DNA from: Bacteroidales bacterium
GTDB lineage: Bacteria; Bacteroidota; Bacteroidia; Bacteroidales; DTU049
Length of the DNA stretch: 6,532 bases
Direction of reading: 5' to 3'
Assembly: GCA_030017935.1 (NCBI GenBank)
Contig: JASEGF010000123.1
Span: 1 to 6,532 of the forward strand
Shown: positions 5,684-6,532 of the stretch, piece by piece
Numbering within the stretch: the first letter of the stretch is position 1
Layout of the letters: each line of letters starts with the position of its first letter
The notes under the pieces: model-generated
Told to the model about the DNA's origin: nothing
Database searches by the model: none
Seen by the model: the letters and a program-made list of their open reading frames with translations, nothing else
Program-made: the position numbers and the translations under genes

Positions 5684-6196
5684 AAAATAATAAACTCTAT
5701 TTACACAAATAATTCATTTGGCAAATTTAAATAAAAAATTTATGCCATTCATTAATATTATTTTAAAAAAATAAAAATAGGCGATTGGACAATAAATTTT
5801 TCTAAAAATTTTTATTCAAAAATCAATCATACTCATAATGAATATTTTAATTACTGATGCATTCACAGTAATAATTTAGTTATTAATTAAACAATTTAAT
5901 AAATGTTTAAATTGGGTAATGATATATCAATTTAAAAAAATTATTACTAATACTTTTTAGAATATAGATTATAATGAAAATTATTAAAAAAAAGAAATTT
6001 TAAAAATATTTTCATAAAATATTCATTAATAAAGATTTTAATCATTTAAAAATTATTAAATAAATATCATTATTTAATTTAAACAAATAAAAAATAATTC
6101 TGTAAAGCATTTAATAACAGATAGATAGTAGTAATAAATTAGTTATCAACAAAACGTTATATGCAAAAAACAATTAACAATATGAAAACTTTATTA
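5684..6196. other. Gene-free, extremely AT-rich intergenic region
   Basis: The 513 bases between the spoIID-like start and the lpxB stop hold no credible gene on either strand; the longest frames noticed are about 20 codons of low-complexity composition. GC in 5881-6120 is about 10% (25 of 240 bases), well below the surrounding genes. The only possible signals I see are the -7 box near the spoIID-like gene and a single DnaA-box-like TTATCAACA at 6143-6151, which is not convincing alone. It could be a decayed gene or a long leader region. Confidence 0.7.
5722..5729 (-). promoter_or_regulatory. Candidate -7 box upstream of the SpoIID-domain gene
   Basis: On the minus strand TAAATTTG matches TAnnTTTG and is the only such match found on that strand in the gap. 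It would start transcription near 5716, about 33 bases before the ATG at 5683. No TTTG -33 element is present at the right distance, so support is weak. If real, it would drive the SpoIID-domain gene and comEC together. Confidence 0.3.
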
Positions 6197-6532
6197 TTAA
6201 TAATTGATAATGATGTCAGCAGCTTTTTTACTAGCCCCACTAGTCCCCAAAATTTGTTTTAATTCTCCAAAATGATACAGCATTTGCTCTCTGTATGATG
6301 TATCAAAAATTATTTTATCTAACTCTTTTTGAATCTCTTCTATTGTGCATTTCTCCTGTATCAGCTCTTTTACTATTTCATCATTATATATTAGATTTAC
6401 TAATGAAATAAATGACACACGAGCCATCATTCTAGCTATCAGATAAGATATCCAATTTGCTTTATAGCAAACTACCAGAGGTACATCAAAAATAGCAGTT
6501 TCTAATGTAGCTGTGCCACTAGTTACAATAGC
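6197..6532 (-). CDS. lpxB: Lipid-A-disaccharide synthase, C-terminal 111 residues (runs off right edge)
   Basis: The C-terminal part of LpxB, the GT19 glycosyltransferase that joins UDP-2,3-diacylglucosamine and lipid X into the lipid A disaccharide at the cytoplasmic face of the inner membrane. The open frame continues to the window edge, so the first roughly 250-270 residues lie outside. The visible segment opens with AIVTSGTATLETAIFDVPLV, the family's SGTATLE glycine/threonine motif followed by VVCYK (20-24), then RVSFISLVNLI, equivalent to the conserved ISLPNLI. It ends with QMLYHFGELKQILGTSGAS and a short KKAADIIINY tail, like typical LpxB C-termini. An internal ATG at 6430 is not the start, because the conserved motif lies upstream of it. 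Presence of lpxB means the organism makes lipid A. Proximity to a comEC gene agrees with neighbourhoods I recall from Bacteroidota. Confidence 0.95.
   Translation of the reverse strand, partial: AIVTSGTATLETAIFDVPLVVCYKANWISYLIARMMARVSFISLVNLIYNDEIVKELIQEKCTIEEIQKELDKIIFDTSYREQMLYHFGELKQILGTSGASKKAADIIINY

Noticed and set aside
5838..5879. Short plus-strand frame beginning MNILITDAF
   Set aside because: It has only 13 codons before the stop. The start resembles several nucleotide-binding proteins, but nothing after it continues the similarity.
6002..6030. Near-repeat AAAATATTTTCAT/AAAATATTCAT
   Set aside because: Low-complexity A/T sequence in a 10% GC region produces such repeats by chance; there is no third copy or regular spacing.
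6143..6151. TTATCAACA, one mismatch from a DnaA box, in AT-rich DNA (possible origin)
   Set aside because: It is a single imperfect box with no cluster and no dnaA or other origin-linked gene nearby; such a 9-mer is expected by chance at this composition.

Overview
The window is a low-GC chromosomal segment (about 25% GC in the coding regions I sampled, near 10% in the longest gap). It most likely comes from a Bacteroidota bacterium. The evidence is a DUF4293 membrane protein (a family typical of that phylum), a Bacteroidota-type SRP RNA, promoters of the TTTG...TAnnTTTG kind instead of -35/-10 boxes, starts without clear Shine-Dalgarno sequences, and a ComEC without the C-terminal beta-lactamase-like domain. 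The strong AT bias would suit a host-associated or reduced-genome lineage, but the sequence does not fix family or genus. The standard code is used (TGA is a stop, TGG encodes Trp).

Left part (1-880): the 5' end of an unrecognised minus-strand gene runs off the left edge. It diverges from a plus-strand DUF4293 gene. The space between them holds two candidate promoters and a perfect 9-bp inverted repeat lying over one of them. After DUF4293 comes a short SRP RNA gene with a clear promoter and a terminal stem followed by a U-rich tract.

Middle, plus strand (910-2526): three genes lie close together: a fructose-6-phosphate aldolase/TalC-like protein that keeps the Schiff-base lysine but has lost nearly all other active-site residues, a YrdC/YciO-family protein (Sua5/TsaC fold), and a small cupin overlapping the previous gene by 20 bases. 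They could be one transcription unit.

Right, minus strand (2607-6532): reading leftward, the C-terminal third of lpxB (lipid A disaccharide synthase), a 513-base very AT-rich gap with no gene, a secreted SpoIID/LytB-domain protein, and comEC, which is joined to the SpoIID gene by a TGATG stop/start overlap. The strand convergently faces the cupin gene. These genes concern the envelope and DNA uptake: lipid A synthesis, probable glycan-strand cleavage in the periplasm, and an inner-membrane DNA channel.

I see no CRISPR array, insertion sequence, tRNA or phage module, and no clear undescribed multi-gene system. The most unusual item is the active-site-stripped aldolase-fold protein directly behind the SRP RNA.
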